From positions 37,161,505 to 37,225,504 of the forward strand of contig NC_044009.1 of assembly GCF_900496995.4 (NCBI RefSeq): a DNA stretch of 64,000 nucleotides. Reading direction: 5' to 3'. A model generated the notes under the pieces. The model was given only the letters and a program-made list of their open reading frames with translations. It searched no databases and was not told the DNA's origin. The translations under genes and the position numbers were made by a program. The stretch is from Aquila chrysaetos chrysaetos. Lineage: Eukaryota > Chordata > Aves > Accipitriformes > Accipitridae. Positions 24,279 through 36,354 of this stretch are shown here, one piece after another. Every line of letters begins with the position of its first letter. Within the stretch, counting starts at the first letter, position 1.

Positions 24279-24782
24279 TGTTATGGGTGGCGACAACAAA
24301 TTATACGCCAGCCTGTGGACAGTCCAATCAAAATTTATTGAAGCAAACAGGCAAAACAGCGGTGGAGGGCCGGGGAGTCTCTGCTCTACCAACAGGCGCA
24401 CGCCCAACCCCTTTAGACTCCCCTTTTCATAGTCCTTGGTTGCCGGGCTAAAGCCCAGAGTCCCGGCCCACTTGGCCTTGTTTAGTGTCTTCTGCGATTG
24501 CGCACCTGGTTGCTACGGGGGTCGTGGGATGAAGGTTGTAGTCTTCTTCTGCGTTTCTTGTCGTTTAGAGCATGCGTACCTTAAAATATTTCCTTATTAG
24601 GCATTGAAAGCCGAGCTATCCCGTTCACTTAGCAGGACCTTACAGTTACAAAGTTTCCAACTGCACCTGTTTGCAGGAGCTAACACTGCCTTGCAAAAGC
24701 GAACATACTGTGCAAGGCTTACAAAACCGGTTTGATTAACAAATACATAAGAGGAATTAATACATAAGATGAATTTATCACA
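24279..24782 (-). mobile_element. Second solo LTR, nested inside the CR1 element
   Basis: The 504-bp element starts TGTTATGG and ends TTATCACA on the plus strand (TGTGATAA...CATAACA on the minus strand). It is flanked by the perfect 5-bp duplication GGGAT (24274-24278 and 24783-24787). On the minus strand it has an AATAAA poly(A) signal (plus 24334-24339), preceded by a TATGAAAAG-type TATA substitute (about plus 24426-24434). This is the order expected of a U3-R-U5 unit. There is no internal viral sequence. The family was not recognised and differs from the LTR at 2599. It lies within 0.4 kb of the SMARCAL1 CpG island. Confidence 0.75.
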
Positions 24783-25523
24783 GGGATGAGGGGATGACCC
24801 TGGCGACTGGAAGAGGCAAATATCAGAGCTATCCACAAGAAGGGCCTGAAAGAGGATCCAGGAAACTGCAGGCCCATTAGTCTTACTCCAGTCCCTGGGA
24901 AAGTAGCAGAGCGAGTCTTGCTAGAAACGATCACAAACCAAATGAAGCAGGTGACTGGGAAAAGCCAGCACAGATTTACCAAAGGCAAATCATGCCAGAC
25001 TAACGTGGTCACCTTCTACAACAAAATAACATTTTCTGTTTACGTGGGGAGAGCAGTGGATGTTGTTTACCCAGACTTCAGCAAAGCGTTCAACCCTGTT
25101 TCCCACAGCCACCTCCTGGATGAACTGGCCAGATACAGACTGGAGGAGTGGTCTGTGAGATGGGTAGGAAATTGGCTCACAGGCCACATGCAGAAGGTGG
25201 TGATCAATGGGTTTTACTCAGGCTGGCAGCCTGTCACAAGTGGGATCCCTCAGGGATCGATACTGGGCCTCATGCTGTTCAACAAGTTGCACTGGAAGAG
25301 GTTTCATCTTGATGTAAGAGAGAAATTTTTTTACATCGAGAACAATTAATCACTGGAGCAACCTCCCCAGGGATATGGTGGGGTCCCCATCACTGGAGGT
25401 TTTCAAGATGCGGTTGGACAGGGTGCTAAATAATCTCCTCTAGGCTCTCTTTCCCACAAAAGGTTGGACCAGATGATGTTTCAAGGTCCCTTCCAACCTG
25501 GGCTGTTCTATGATTCTGTGAAC
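24783..25523 (+). mobile_element. CR1 LINE, reverse-transcriptase segment and 3' tail (internally deleted)
   Basis: The plus strand encodes KEDPGNCRPISLTPVPGKV, then HRFTKGKSCQTNVV, AVDVVYPDFSKAFNPVSH and PQGSILGLMLFN. These are CR1 reverse-transcriptase motifs, with frame breaks upstream. At about 25283-25290 the RT domain stops after the LFN of motif B and jumps directly to the CR1 3' untranslated tail (GGTTGGACCAGATGATG...TTCTATGATTCTGTG). The YxDD-containing remainder is missing. The element is dead, with a stop soon after the junction. CR1 tails of this type end in short ATTCTATG-like repeats, seen here at 25507-25521. Confidence 0.88.
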
Positions 25524-28500
25524 ACCTTCATAATAAGGTAATTACTCACATTTGCATCAAAGTTCCAAATAAAAGGGTCTCCCAGGGTTTTAATTATACA
25601 CGGGTCTTGATTATACACATCAAGCCACCCTTCCTGGACAGTTGTGATCCCTGTGTGTATGACCAGAGTGATACCTGGGGAGAAAGCAGAGAAAAGGCCC
25701 TGTGGAGCACCATAATCCCCTCCCATCTCTGACTTTCACCACCCTGCCCAGTGGCAGGTCTGGAGCTGCCATCCCTGTCCCCAGATGCCATTTTCTCCCA
25801 CCTGACAGACCCTTTGGCTAGGGACACCGAAGCCAGCTGGCTGTTTCACAGTTTATTCATTCTTCTCTCTGCTGGTTAATTAGAAAAGGTTATCCTTAAA
25901 TTGCTTCCTGATTAAGCAGCAGTGACTGCCATTAGTCAGGAGCTCATCAGCCTGAGAAAAACAAGGCAGGCAGCAAGAACGAGGTGCGACTCAACACACA
26001 GCACAACCCTGGGAGTGCTGTTACTCATGTGGGAATTGCACACACACAGACGTGAGCACGCCACGTGCACACAAGCGCTCACAAACACACCACTTTTAAA
26101 GATGGCCACAGGGCTGAGGAGAGGTCTCGGTCCAGGGTTTTGTCCCAGCTTCTTCTAAGAGTAAAAGTCAAATATTTTTCCAGATTCCAGGTCCCCTCAC
26201 TGCAGAGCTGGTTTGCTAGGAAAGACCCCTTGGTCTCTGTTCAGATCCTCTACCATTGCCCTTTCTTCCCCTGCAAGCCAGCAGACTCCAGCTGGCTACG
26301 CAGCGGAGAGAGAAAGGAACGGATGAGAGACCCTTTTTTTCTCCTTCTTGTCACACTTCTAACTGCCCAAAGCTAAACCAGATCCCAGTGTCACATACGG
26401 GAGAGAGAGAGAGAACATGCAGGGAATAACCCTGCAACTGTTTCCAGCCACCTTCTCCCCCCCCCAGCAGCTATCTAGTTCCAGGCCTCTGGTGATGGCT
26501 CCTGATGCTTTGGGAGATGTGGGGAAAAAAAGTAAACTTGGGAAAAGTGGAGAAAAGCCCCTATTGGGACTGTCCCCAACTCATGAAAATGATGAGAGCA
26601 GAGCATCGTTTGCAGAGAGCTCTTGGGTTGCACGGTCAGGCAGACACACAGACAGACGTTGAAGCATTTGTTCCATATGGCACAACTTCAGCGAGGCACA
26701 AGGAACAGCCCAGCCATGCAGAGAGCAGACCTACAAAATGAGAGGCTGTTTGTGAGCAGTTTGCTGGTAGCACTCCAGGTGTCCTTTCAGTCAGAACATG
26801 CTTCCAGCAGTGGCTTGGACTCACCCTCCACATACTGGGTCAGGGAGCAGAGATGCAGTATGAAAATTCTGGGAGGGTTAGCATGCCCCAGCTCTGCTGT
26901 GGAGGAAATGGTTCACCCACTTCCAAAGAAACGCTCCCATCGGTGAAAAAATGTAAGAAAATGGAGTTCTCAGTGCTGTTCTTGCCAGGATCTTTCCATC
27001 ACTTGGATCGTGCTCTAAACATCCTCTCATGGGCTGGGCTGGCTGGTCCCGACTGCTGGCTCCCAAATGAGGACAGAACTGCCTGCATTGTACATCTTGT
27101 ATAAGCAGCAGCTAATACCCAAAATACAAGTGACCCAAGACCCCAGAGCTGTTCTGGAATCTCATGGATTGTCCTTTGAACTGCTCTTAGGAGGTCCTAC
27201 TGCTGTCATGTTGAATGTATTTGCCCCACTCCACCACCTTGCCAAGACACCTTGGTGGTTCTCCACATGGACAGAGCTGTCCGCCTTCATCCTGGATGTG
27301 TGCCAGCCTGCACTCTGTGCTGGGGCTGAACTGCATGCAGAGCTGCTGTGTGTAGCAAGGCCATCCAGCAGACAACTGGAAATCAGCCCAGGCTAGCGGC
27401 CCTCAGATGCCCCAGCTTCTTGGAGGGTTTTGGTAGCCCACACTGAGCTCAGAGACACCATTACCAGTGCCCAAATGTGCCAGTCTTTGACCAGCTGTGG
27501 AGAACTTGTAGTTGTACCTTCTAAAATAAATTAATCCAATGCTCATGAGCTTTATCAGTTCCTTCCCAGCTAAAACCAGTCAAGTGGCTGGACTGGAGAC
27601 ATGCAGGTTACATTTTCAAAGAAGGTCTTGGGGCAGGAGAGTCAGAGAAAGGCCCGTGGACTGGCAGAGCTTCTTTGGATGGGAGAAACCCTTTCTTGTC
27701 GGTTGCTAGGGCCTGACATGAATACTTTTTACACCTGTCCTATGTAGGTGTGGGGCTGTGCTTCCTCTGCTCTGGTTGGGGTCCTCAGTGGGGTCTAAGC
27801 TTTCTAATGGGGAACCAGAGCCCTGGGCTTGGAGCGCCAGGGGGTGCTTGGGTTTGGGGGGATACTGAGCCTGCATCTCCCCCCTCATACCAGTTCTCCC
27901 TGGATTTCTTTTCTTAGACAGCTGTTAATCCCCTCTACTTTCCCTCTGCCATCAAGGCACATTCAAGGACCATGGACTGCTGGCCCATCTGACAGCCCAG
28001 CTACTACTGCAAGTTGACTCTGAATCAGGCCCTTTCCCCGAGCATCTTTGTTGCACCAAAGACAAAATATGGAGTTTGCTGAATCCAGCTGCCCTTGAAA
28101 CTGATGAAAGAGAACCTGCAGAGGCTTTTCTGTGAGCTTTTCTAGCATGAGAAGGTTGCTCCCCTCCTCTGACTGCGAGCTCAGTGAAGACCACTTCTTT
28201 TTCCCTGCTCTTTGGCCACCTGGTGCAAGGAAAATTAGTCACCCTCCACTCTTTTGAAGCAGCCTTTTTTATCTACACAGCTTGCTCTTCCCTGGCACGC
28301 TGAAGCCTTCCTGTTCTTGTTTATAGTACAACCCCTCCAACACATTGCAGGGTCTCTTTTCTGCCTTCTGTCCTTCTTGGCTGGATTCCTCTCCACAGCT
28401 CCAGTCCAGAGCAATGGTCTGCACAGCACATGGCCTCTGCTTTGCTGCCAGGCCGCTGCCATGCTCACAGGACTGCTGCAAAGCTGAGCCGACTCTTGAT

Positions 28501-28869
28501 CTTTTATGCAATGCAGCCCAGGTGTGGGGGGCAGTTCGTTGGCACCCAGAACAAAGATTTAAAAGGGAAAACAAACCCCACATCCTACATTGAGATGCAA
28601 ACTGTGTTTCCAAACCTTCTCTGTCGCCAGCATTTAACACAATGTGAGCTGTGATCCAGCTGGGGTGTGGGCACTAGCAGTGTGGATTCTCCAATGTCTT
28701 ATCATATGCCTAAGATCAGGGCAGAGCACATCCCTCTGCTCCACACAACTGGGTTTTTTTTGTCCAGATGCTGAACAGAACTTTATCTTGATGAAACACA
28801 GTTGAACTGGCAGAAGGGTGCGAAGTTAGAAGGAAAGGCTTGTGTGCACACATAGAGAATTTAACTGTA
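25524..28869. other. Intergenic stretch
   Basis: No exon, RNA gene or dated repeat was recognised. There is a GA run at 26400-26413 and C/G-rich patches. Open frames of about 80-120 codons on both strands overlap each other without motifs or splice context. Confidence 0.6.
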
Positions 28870-28881
28870 TAAGCTTTATTT
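28870..28881 (-). terminator. Candidate poly(A) signal of the unrecognised minus-strand gene
   Basis: AATAAA (plus 28875-28880 as TTTATT) lies 16 bases after the TAG at 28897. Downstream, TCTCTATGTGTGCACAC gives a GU-rich element at the expected distance. Confidence 0.4.
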
Positions 28882-28896
28882 CCTCAGGAAACCAGG

Positions 28897-29099
28897 CTAA
28901 ACAAACCAAAGTTGCATTCCCAGTTCTATTCTGGAGCTTAAATTACTGGCCTGGTTTTCAAGCTCAGAATAAGCAGCTAATCCTATGGCCTTAGTAGTGA
29001 TGTGAAGCAAGCTTTTGAGATCCTGTTTGTTAAAGCCAGCTACAGTTCTGTGCCCTTTCTCTTCCTGGTGCATGAGAGACCCAGAGATATGGAGAAATC
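28897..29099 (-). CDS. Candidate last exon of an unrecognised small minus-strand gene
   Basis: I do not recognise this protein. After a pyrimidine-rich acceptor (CCTTCTTAAAG) at 29100, a 203-bp open stretch ends in TAG at 28897-28899. One frame reads FLHISGSLMHQEEKGHRTVA, then GFNKQDLKSLLHITTKAIGL and ELENQASNLSSRIELG. It is polar, with no membrane segment or low complexity, and helix-like near its end. An AATAAA follows 16 bases later. A second frame, entered in phase 2, stops earlier after about 22 codons, so the frame is not certain. It could belong to the ORF at 30810-31043, or be chance. Confidence 0.3.
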
Positions 29100-30809
29100 C
29101 TTTAAGAAGGAACATCAGAGGTCACTGATGTTAAATAGTTAACCACCAATGTAAGATTAGTGGTCCTTTGCCCTTGCACAGGAGCAGCATCTCTCCTTGG
29201 TGGATCTCAAAGCATACTCCAGACCAAGAGGGGTTGGCAGAGAAGCTCTGGACTTCTGTGGGATGCAAAGTCTGATGCCAAGAGGGTTTCCAAGAGACAG
29301 ACCCAGGGTTGTGGCATGCCTGAGACTTTCCTAAAAGCCCGGAGCTTACAGTGGGTTCTGATACAACTGTTTGCCATCCTCTGCTGTGACTTAGACAGCA
29401 GCAGTGTAAGAGCACTGCTTGAATTAGGAATGTGGACTCAGCACAGGACTCTCTTCTGCCTCAGTCTTCACTCAAATGCAGGAAGGTTGCTCTCATCTTA
29501 GAAACCTCCATGAATGCAGTGCATGGAAAGTGAGCCAGAATCTAGCCTTGGCAAACAGCACACGCTTAACTTGAAGTGTGTGCTTAAGCTTGTTAAGCCT
29601 CCTCTTTCAACAGAGATGATTTTCCTTTATGTTGGGAGTCTCATCTGCTACAGAAGCGGGGAGTCACAAGGTGATTGGTTTGTTATATTTTGTATAGCAG
29701 CCTGATCCAGAAAACACTTGCTGTCAGCTGCAGTATTTTGCTACCAGCTTGTCTCAGTGACTTCCACTGGGCTCCTTGGGATAGCAATTATTCCACAACA
29801 GGGAGTGCTCTTGAAGTGTCAGGGCAGCATGCTCGCAAGGTGCTGCTGCAATCTGCCTGGGCGGTGCTATATGTCTCTCATTATAAATAACAAGGGTCAT
29901 AGGCAATGAGAATGCATGTGCCTTTATTTAGGGGGGGCTATTTCCCCATTTTGATCACAGTAAAAATCGTGATAGCCAGATCCTGAGAAACAGCTACAAA
30001 GGTTCTGTTTAAAAGAATGTGACTACAGAAAGCAGATGCTCATCAAGTTAAATAAGGAATTTAATTAGCCTGCATTTTATCTTGTTTTCAGCAATATGAT
30101 GACAAATCGCATCTTAATAAAATAACATTAGGGAGCAGCACAATTCCAGTGCTTCAGGAAATGAGAAGCAGTAGAAGTTAGAGGCCTGTTCCCACTGAAG
30201 AAGTCATTCTCATTCAGAAATCTGACATGAGACATGATGTTAAGATGGATAATGTTTTAGCAAAATGGTCCTTTGACATTTAGAAAGATCTACAGCCACT
30301 TTTGGCTTTAAAAGGCTTAATATAGGGTGGTGGGTGAGAAGGAAGTGGCATGAGTAGCTCAAGGGACTGGTAGCGCAATTAATATTTTTTTTTATTCCTA
30401 TGGTGGAACAGGTGTGCAGGGTTCTTTACAGGTGAATAAAAAGAGTTGTCCTTTCCCCAGTGGGGCTATAACTAAACATAGACATTATATGTTGTACAAC
30501 AAGCAGCGGGTTTAGTATTTGTCATATAGTCGAATATGTCCAAATTCAATTACAAACTTGCATTTGATCTAGGAAATCAGTTTTGTGTATCATTGTGAGG
30601 ACAGGTCTTGCCTCACCCTGAGAAAGGTTAATGAAGGATCCACAGAAAGTTCACTCATGTCATGGTTTGAGGGCTGCAAAAGTTTGTCTAAGCTCAGTTG
30701 TAACTTCTGGGACTCGAGAAACTAGCGTTGTTTGGAATATTTCTGTCCAGTAAAAAGGATTACAAAACACAAGAGTTACAACAATAAAAAATTATGAGAT
30801 TTAGCTTCA

Positions 30810-31082
30810 TTACACAAGAATAAAGGAACTACTCATCCCATTCAGCATGGTTGTCCACTGAATCCTTTCTTTTTGTCTGTACCAGGGAGCAGATCCATGT
30901 TTTAGGTGATAGATCATGGGATTATCACATAGCTGTCCACTATAAAATGCACATTTTGATTCTGGGTGATATCTTGAGGCAATATATTTCACTTGCTGTT
31001 CATATGTTGTAACAACAGTTATTCCTGGTGGTCTATTTGACATTTTCCATCATTCAGATTCAGTGGTTGCTCCATAGCTCTT
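30810..31082 (-). CDS. Candidate start exon of an unrecognised small minus-strand gene
   Basis: I do not recognise this protein. A strong acceptor (TTTTCTCCTTTCCTAACAG) ends at 31083. The exon then holds an in-frame TGA and, at 31043, an ATG with A at -3. The frame runs 77 codons: MSNRPPGITVVTTYEQQVKY, IASRYHPESKCAFYSGQLCD, NPMIYHLKHGSAPWYRQKER, then IQW. It is rich in Tyr, His, Pro and Trp, has no hydrophobic segment, and looks like small axonemal or sperm microtubule inner proteins only in general style. The frame stops at 30810-30812, but a weak donor (ATGA|gtagtt) near 30831 could end the exon earlier. One caution is an upstream ATG at 31075 with a good context that opens an 18-codon overlapping frame. 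Confidence 0.35.
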
Positions 31083-32646
31083 CTGTTAGGAAAGGAGAAA
31101 AGTGTAAGAGTTGTCTGATTGGATCCCTTGTCATGCAAGGCTGCACACATACACAGACAGTACACACATTGAGTTTATACATGCATACATATTTGTGTGT
31201 AAACAAATATATATTTGCTGATAGAGTAATTTTCTGGATTTGTGATTTAATGTATTAATCCAAGATTATGCTGCTGTTGCTGAGGACAGAAATGCTTCAG
31301 AAGTCATTGATGAATTGGGAGTCTTCTGCCAGTAACTTCTTGGCCTGCATTTAGTTTAGGTTGATGAGGGCTGAAAGCTGTTGCTCTCTGACAGCTGTTC
31401 ACTGGTGTATGTGAAATGAGTTTGTGATTGTTGATTCAGGACCTAGAAAACAGATGTCCATGCTACAAAACCCACCTTTGCTATTTAGACCCTCACTAAC
31501 ACTATCTAGAGGGATCGTGATGAAGCTCTGCTCATTGCTATGGGGCAGCCTTGAATCAAAAGACAGTGCAGAAGTATGGGTTGGGAGTGGGTCTCCTCTT
31601 TTAAGAGGCAATAAATTCCTTTTAAAATTATCTTACAGGAGCTAGTTTTAAGACTGAGTGTGGAAGGGTGAGGTTTTCTGTTCTCTCTATCGGTGGAAAA
31701 AATTTTGAAATGTATTGACCTGGAAAATCCAAGCTCAGAAGCAGCAGCTGGGTTTTCAGCAAGTCCCTTGTTTCTTTCCCTGTTGTCCATGTGGATTCAC
31801 TGTAACACAGAGAAATCAAGCATTGCCTCTGAGGTCAAGTAAAGTTTGGAAATGGCCACCATTTCCATACAATTTTGCCAGGATGGGTGGTGTTGCCCCG
31901 TGCTCTGACAACGCTGCTTGCTGGATATGAAGGGGTCAGGTCTGTAAGCAGTGGTGGGGATGACTTTTCTCATTTGCAGAGAGTTTGCAGAATTGGACCC
32001 TAAGCCCTCCTGGAGCAAATTATGAAGCAATGCACAAATCAAATCAAGATGCTGACTGTGACTGCATCATGGCACAATATCATGCTGATAGAATTTGAGG
32101 CTAAAAGCAGTGACATTCATGTCTAGTGATGTCTAATACATCATATGGTTGTAAAGTGGCAACTGAGTCCTGGAGGACAAAGACTAACCCCCATATGCCC
32201 TGCAAGTATTTTCCAGTCCATAGACGAGTTAAAGACCAGGTCTTGAAAGTCATTTGATGCAGCGCCTGAACTTGATCTCTTAACAGTAGAACAGGTAGTT
32301 CCCTCTGAGTTTGCACATGCTGTCAGTTTTTATTCATGGTCATGACACCATGCACTATTAATGTTCCCTGTGGATGCAACCAACTTTTTTTATAGATTTT
32401 CCAGACTTTCATTAATTACTTAATTGGTGCACAGTAATATAAGAAATGAAGTGTATTCCTATAGGGCAGTCATACTTCAGAGAGGTACCAAGCTATTTGC
32501 AAGCAGAATTAAAAACAAATGAGAGAAACATTTTCAGTTGTCCTCGCTTCACCCCCAGTTTCACCAACAAAGCTGATATATTGCCAGTTACCCACTGGTA
32601 ATCCCACTACCTGGGATTTGTCCATGTTGAGAACCTATTAGTGTTC
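31083..32646. other. Intergenic stretch
   Basis: The sequence is unique, with an AC/GT-rich patch at 31140-31210. No supported gene was seen. Confidence 0.55.
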
Positions 32647-33074
32647 TCCTGTGAAGACAGGCTAAGTGAGTTGGGGTTGTTCAGCTTGGACAAGAGAAGG
32701 CTCTGGGGAGACCTTATAGCATCCTTCCAGTACCTAAAGGGGGTCCTACAAGAAAGCTGGAGAGGGACTTTTTACAAGGGCATGTAGTGAAAGGACAAGG
32801 GGTAATGGCTTTAAACGGAAAGAGGGTAGATTTAGATTAGATGTAAGGAAGAAGTTCTTCACTGCGAGGGTGGTGAGGCACTGGAAGAGGTTGCCCAGAG
32901 AGGTTGCGGATGCCCCATCCCTGGAAGTGTTCAAGGCCAGGTTGGATGGGGCTTTGACCAACCTGGTCTGGTGGAAGGTGTCCCTGCCTATGGCAAGGGG
33001 GTTGGAACTAGATGATCTTTAAGGTCCTTTCCAACCCAAACCATTCTATGATTCGATGATTCTATGATTCTTAT
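32647..33074 (+). mobile_element. CR1 LINE 3' end, little diverged
   Basis: This is a CR1 3' untranslated tail. Landmarks are GACAGGCTAAGTGAGTTGGG, GAAGGCTCTGGGGAGACCTT, GTGAGGCACTGGAAGAGG, GGAACTAGATGATCTTTAAGG and the terminal ATTCTATG/ATTCGATG repeats at 33048-33071. It is 5' truncated, as most CR1 copies are, and looks younger than the other CR1 pieces in the window. Confidence 0.93.
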
Positions 33075-34044
33075 TTGAGGGAAGAGGGGGAGAGAGAGAG
33101 AACACAGCTTCTTTAAATCAGATTAAAGTATTGACAACTCCTAAGCAATGCTTGTTCCAGGAGCAAGCTTGCTATGTGATAACACCACTGCTATAACAGA
33201 AGTGCATTTTGAATGCATGCCACTTTGCAAATACCTGGTGGGTCATGAGTTCTTGAGGCTTAGTTCCTAGAAGAGAAAATAGGATTGCTGGAAAAGTTAA
33301 ATACTCTAGATGGAGATTATCCGAATTACTTAATAGGTGAGAGAGTTAACACCCACTGGACTTTGCTTTGATGATTCAGAACCATCTTGGGTCAGAGTAG
33401 AGTAGAAATTGTTACAGCTGATACAGACTAAATGAAAAAATCACAGTCTTGACCCAGGCCTAGTGAGCAAAGAACTCCACTGTGTGCCATGATTAGCCTT
33501 GTCTTTGCACATTCAGTGGGAAGTGCATGGTTAAATGCGAACCTAGAAGAACAAAATCCTGTCTCTCCTGTCAGTGTGGTTGCTGGACGTCAGGACCATG
33601 AAATATTAATAGTCAGTGTGTGTTAAGAGTCCACCTCTCTGCCTGATCCACAGACGATGTGCATCTGTGTCTGCTTTCAGCCACAGAGCTCAGCTCAAGC
33701 TGCGGACGCTGGTGCTTTTCGCTTGGGAGCCCTCGATGCACCCAGCAGGGGGGCAGCTTTGCCACTGGTGTTGAGTCTGGGCTTGGCAGATGGCTCCAGC
33801 TTCCTGACTGTCACCCTGGCATCTTGCATCAGCACTAAAAACCCCTGTGTTATTTTTATTTGATACATTAGTCCTTTTTTTTACCACAAAGCAGAACATG
33901 AGCAAAGGGTTGGAGGCGATGTGAGATGACCAGAGGAGGGATGGATAGCAGGGTAGTAGGAAGGAAAGGGGAGAGCTACAGTTGCAAGCAGAGAGATCTT
34001 CAGCGGCTCTACCAGTATCCCATCGCCTTTCCCCATCCCTCTTT

Positions 34045-34064
34045 CACACACACACACACACACA
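34045..34064 (+). repeat. (CA)10 microsatellite
   Basis: A perfect run of ten CA units. Confidence 0.95.
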
Positions 34065-36354
34065 GAGGGAGTTAAGCAGTGGCAGATGGGGAAAGAAAAT
34101 AGATAAATAAAAGTGTCAGTAGGATGGATTGGTTTGCACTTCGTCTCCTCTCATCTCTCTGCATATGTCTGCTGGTATGTAAAGATCACACAACCAAGGG
34201 ACTTGGCACTGACCCGGAAAATTTATACTACTGAACATAAAAATGAATCAAAAAGAAAAATGTAGGAAGGAGGTGGTCAGGGAAGAGAATAAAAGGAGAT
34301 TAATTTTTTTTTCCTGTATACATCAGGATTTCGTTGGGACAGCAATTTTGTGGGAGTACATATTGCCAATGCCACTGCAGGAGCAGCTCTGCCTCAAAGA
34401 AAAGAGACCGGGTGGGCAGTTTCCTGTGCTGAGATCCCTCATGGTTTTGATCCTTATCTGCCTAAACGAGGGCTCCCCAAAGGGCATCAGAGGTGGACAG
34501 AGGTAAGCTCAGCAGCAGAGACCCAACACATGACAGCTTCAGACAGAAGAGATTCCATCTCCCTCTCCAAGGTCTCCTGATACCACACACTCAAACCACA
34601 TCAGAGAGGGCAGGAGGAGGTTATATCTCAGGCTACTCTGGGCCAATACTCCTGTGATTTTCCAGTTTTCCAGTAAGCTGGTCTGTCCAGAGGAAACTCT
34701 TCCCCTCTGTGTAGTGCCACCATGTAACTGAAAAAGCAGCATCCCAAGGAAGAGATTGTTGGTCTACCTGCTTTGCCTTTTGCCTGGATGATCAGGACTC
34801 CAGCCATGGGCTTCATTTAGCATATGTCAGCAGCAGCTCCTCATTGTCCTAATGTGCATAAGGACAGTCATTCCTGCAGTCCTGCCAGCTTGTGATCTTC
34901 CTCTGGGTCTCATCAGACCCAGGCCCATTCCCAGAGTTACCATGAGTACTGCAACACCATGCCCTGCAGGTGGCAAAAGCTGGTCCTGCACTACGCTAAG
35001 CCCACCTTGCCCCATGCACCCTCCTGTGCAGGGAGCCTGGGCAGAGACCCATGACATGGCCACTGTGCTGGGGTAGGGTGATGGTTGGGAGCAGGGGAAA
35101 CAATGGCCACCAGCTCCTCTGGTGGGGCCACGGCAAGCTTGAATGCTGCTCCCTGCTCCTCCAGGGGTAGGTGAGGATGATCTGGGGCACGATGCTGCCA
35201 GCTCTCCTGGCCTGTATACCCAGCATGGGAGCCTTACCCAGGACCACAGGCAAGTTCAAGGGTTGGATGAGGTTTGAATTTGGCCTGTGTCTCATGCATG
35301 GAAACCTTCCTTTTTAGAACATGCTGGAACCTTTTTTCCTAAGGCACTATCTATCCTCCAGGGCACCCTTTCCTCCTTCTCATTGCTAGTTTCTACACAA
35401 ATACAGGATCTTTGGTGCTTAGTCACTCTACCGTTCCTGCTGTTTATTGTCTCCAACGGGTGTAATTCTCTGCTTGGGAGACCTTTGCAAGTTGCTGTGG
35501 AGGAACCGTGGGCTGTTGTCATCCCGTTTCCAGGGGGCAATAAACAGCAGCAGTCAAACTTCCATGGAACAAAGATTATGTGATTATTCAGTCATAAAGA
35601 GAGGGAAGAAAAACAGATATATATTGTGTGTGTGCTTATTTGCACATCACATAAGGATGTGCAAATTGCTCTCAGAAGAGAGTCTTGCTATGAGGTAAAA
35701 TAGGTCCCCATGTAGCACTTCACTGCTGACTGGAATAAGGGAATTCTCCTGTCTGTGCCTCGGTTTCCCTATGCAGATCAAAGGGCTTGTAGCTCTTCCC
35801 ACCTAGCCTAAGTGCTTTCAGGGCCAGGACTTTATTTATGCCCTTACAGGGCAGGTCAGAAAGGCAGGGATGTGAACTCAGGGGTGTTGCAGTGTTTCCT
35901 GGGGTTAACAGCTTCTGTTTTCCCCCTCTTCTTGAATAAGAGCAAGCATTTGTCTGGGAGGAAGATTCAGAGAAACCACATTAGTCTTAAGATGGAAAAG
36001 GCTGATATTAGAGCCAGCCCATCACAACAGTCACCTGCATCTGACATGAGGGTTAAAAAACCATCACCACAGAGAGCTAAAGCCTATTAGGAAGGAAAAG
36101 CCCCTTCAACAGCAGGGAATTGCTGCCTGCATGCAGACAGTGGCTCAGAAGCAAGTGCTTTTGAGGGTTTCCTTTTGGGGGCTGTGGGACTGAATATTCT
36201 AGTGGTACTAACTCATTAAGAGCTGCATGACCCCAAGGACCAGAGGGGATTTCCAACTCGTCAACAGTGAGGGTTCAGCCCATTGGGAAACCCATGCACT
36301 CAGCACGTTCGTGGAGGTGTTTAGCACCTGGCAGCATCCATCCCTAAAATGCTC

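Noticed and set aside
23231..24451. Several 60-133-codon frames on both strands in the SMARCAL1 CpG island
   Set aside because: They are Pro/Ala/Arg-rich and without motifs, and come from a stop-poor G+C region. The last one contains the CR1 5' piece.
24918..25349. 143-codon plus-strand frame with reverse-transcriptase motifs
   Set aside because: It is a piece of a dead CR1 LINE, annotated as a mobile element and not as a host gene.
28235..28640. 123-codon minus-strand frame just downstream of the candidate last exon
   Set aside because: It lies beyond the candidate poly(A) signal, is Cys/Gln/Ser-rich without motifs, and overlaps equally long frames on the other strand.
29131..29415. 94-codon minus-strand frame between the two candidate exons; possible middle exon ending CCCACT|gtaagc near 29350
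   Set aside because: A donor-like word and a nearby acceptor exist, but the resulting 30-40-bp exon would enter the last exon in the frame that stops early. It was not firm enough to annotate and is left for transcript data.
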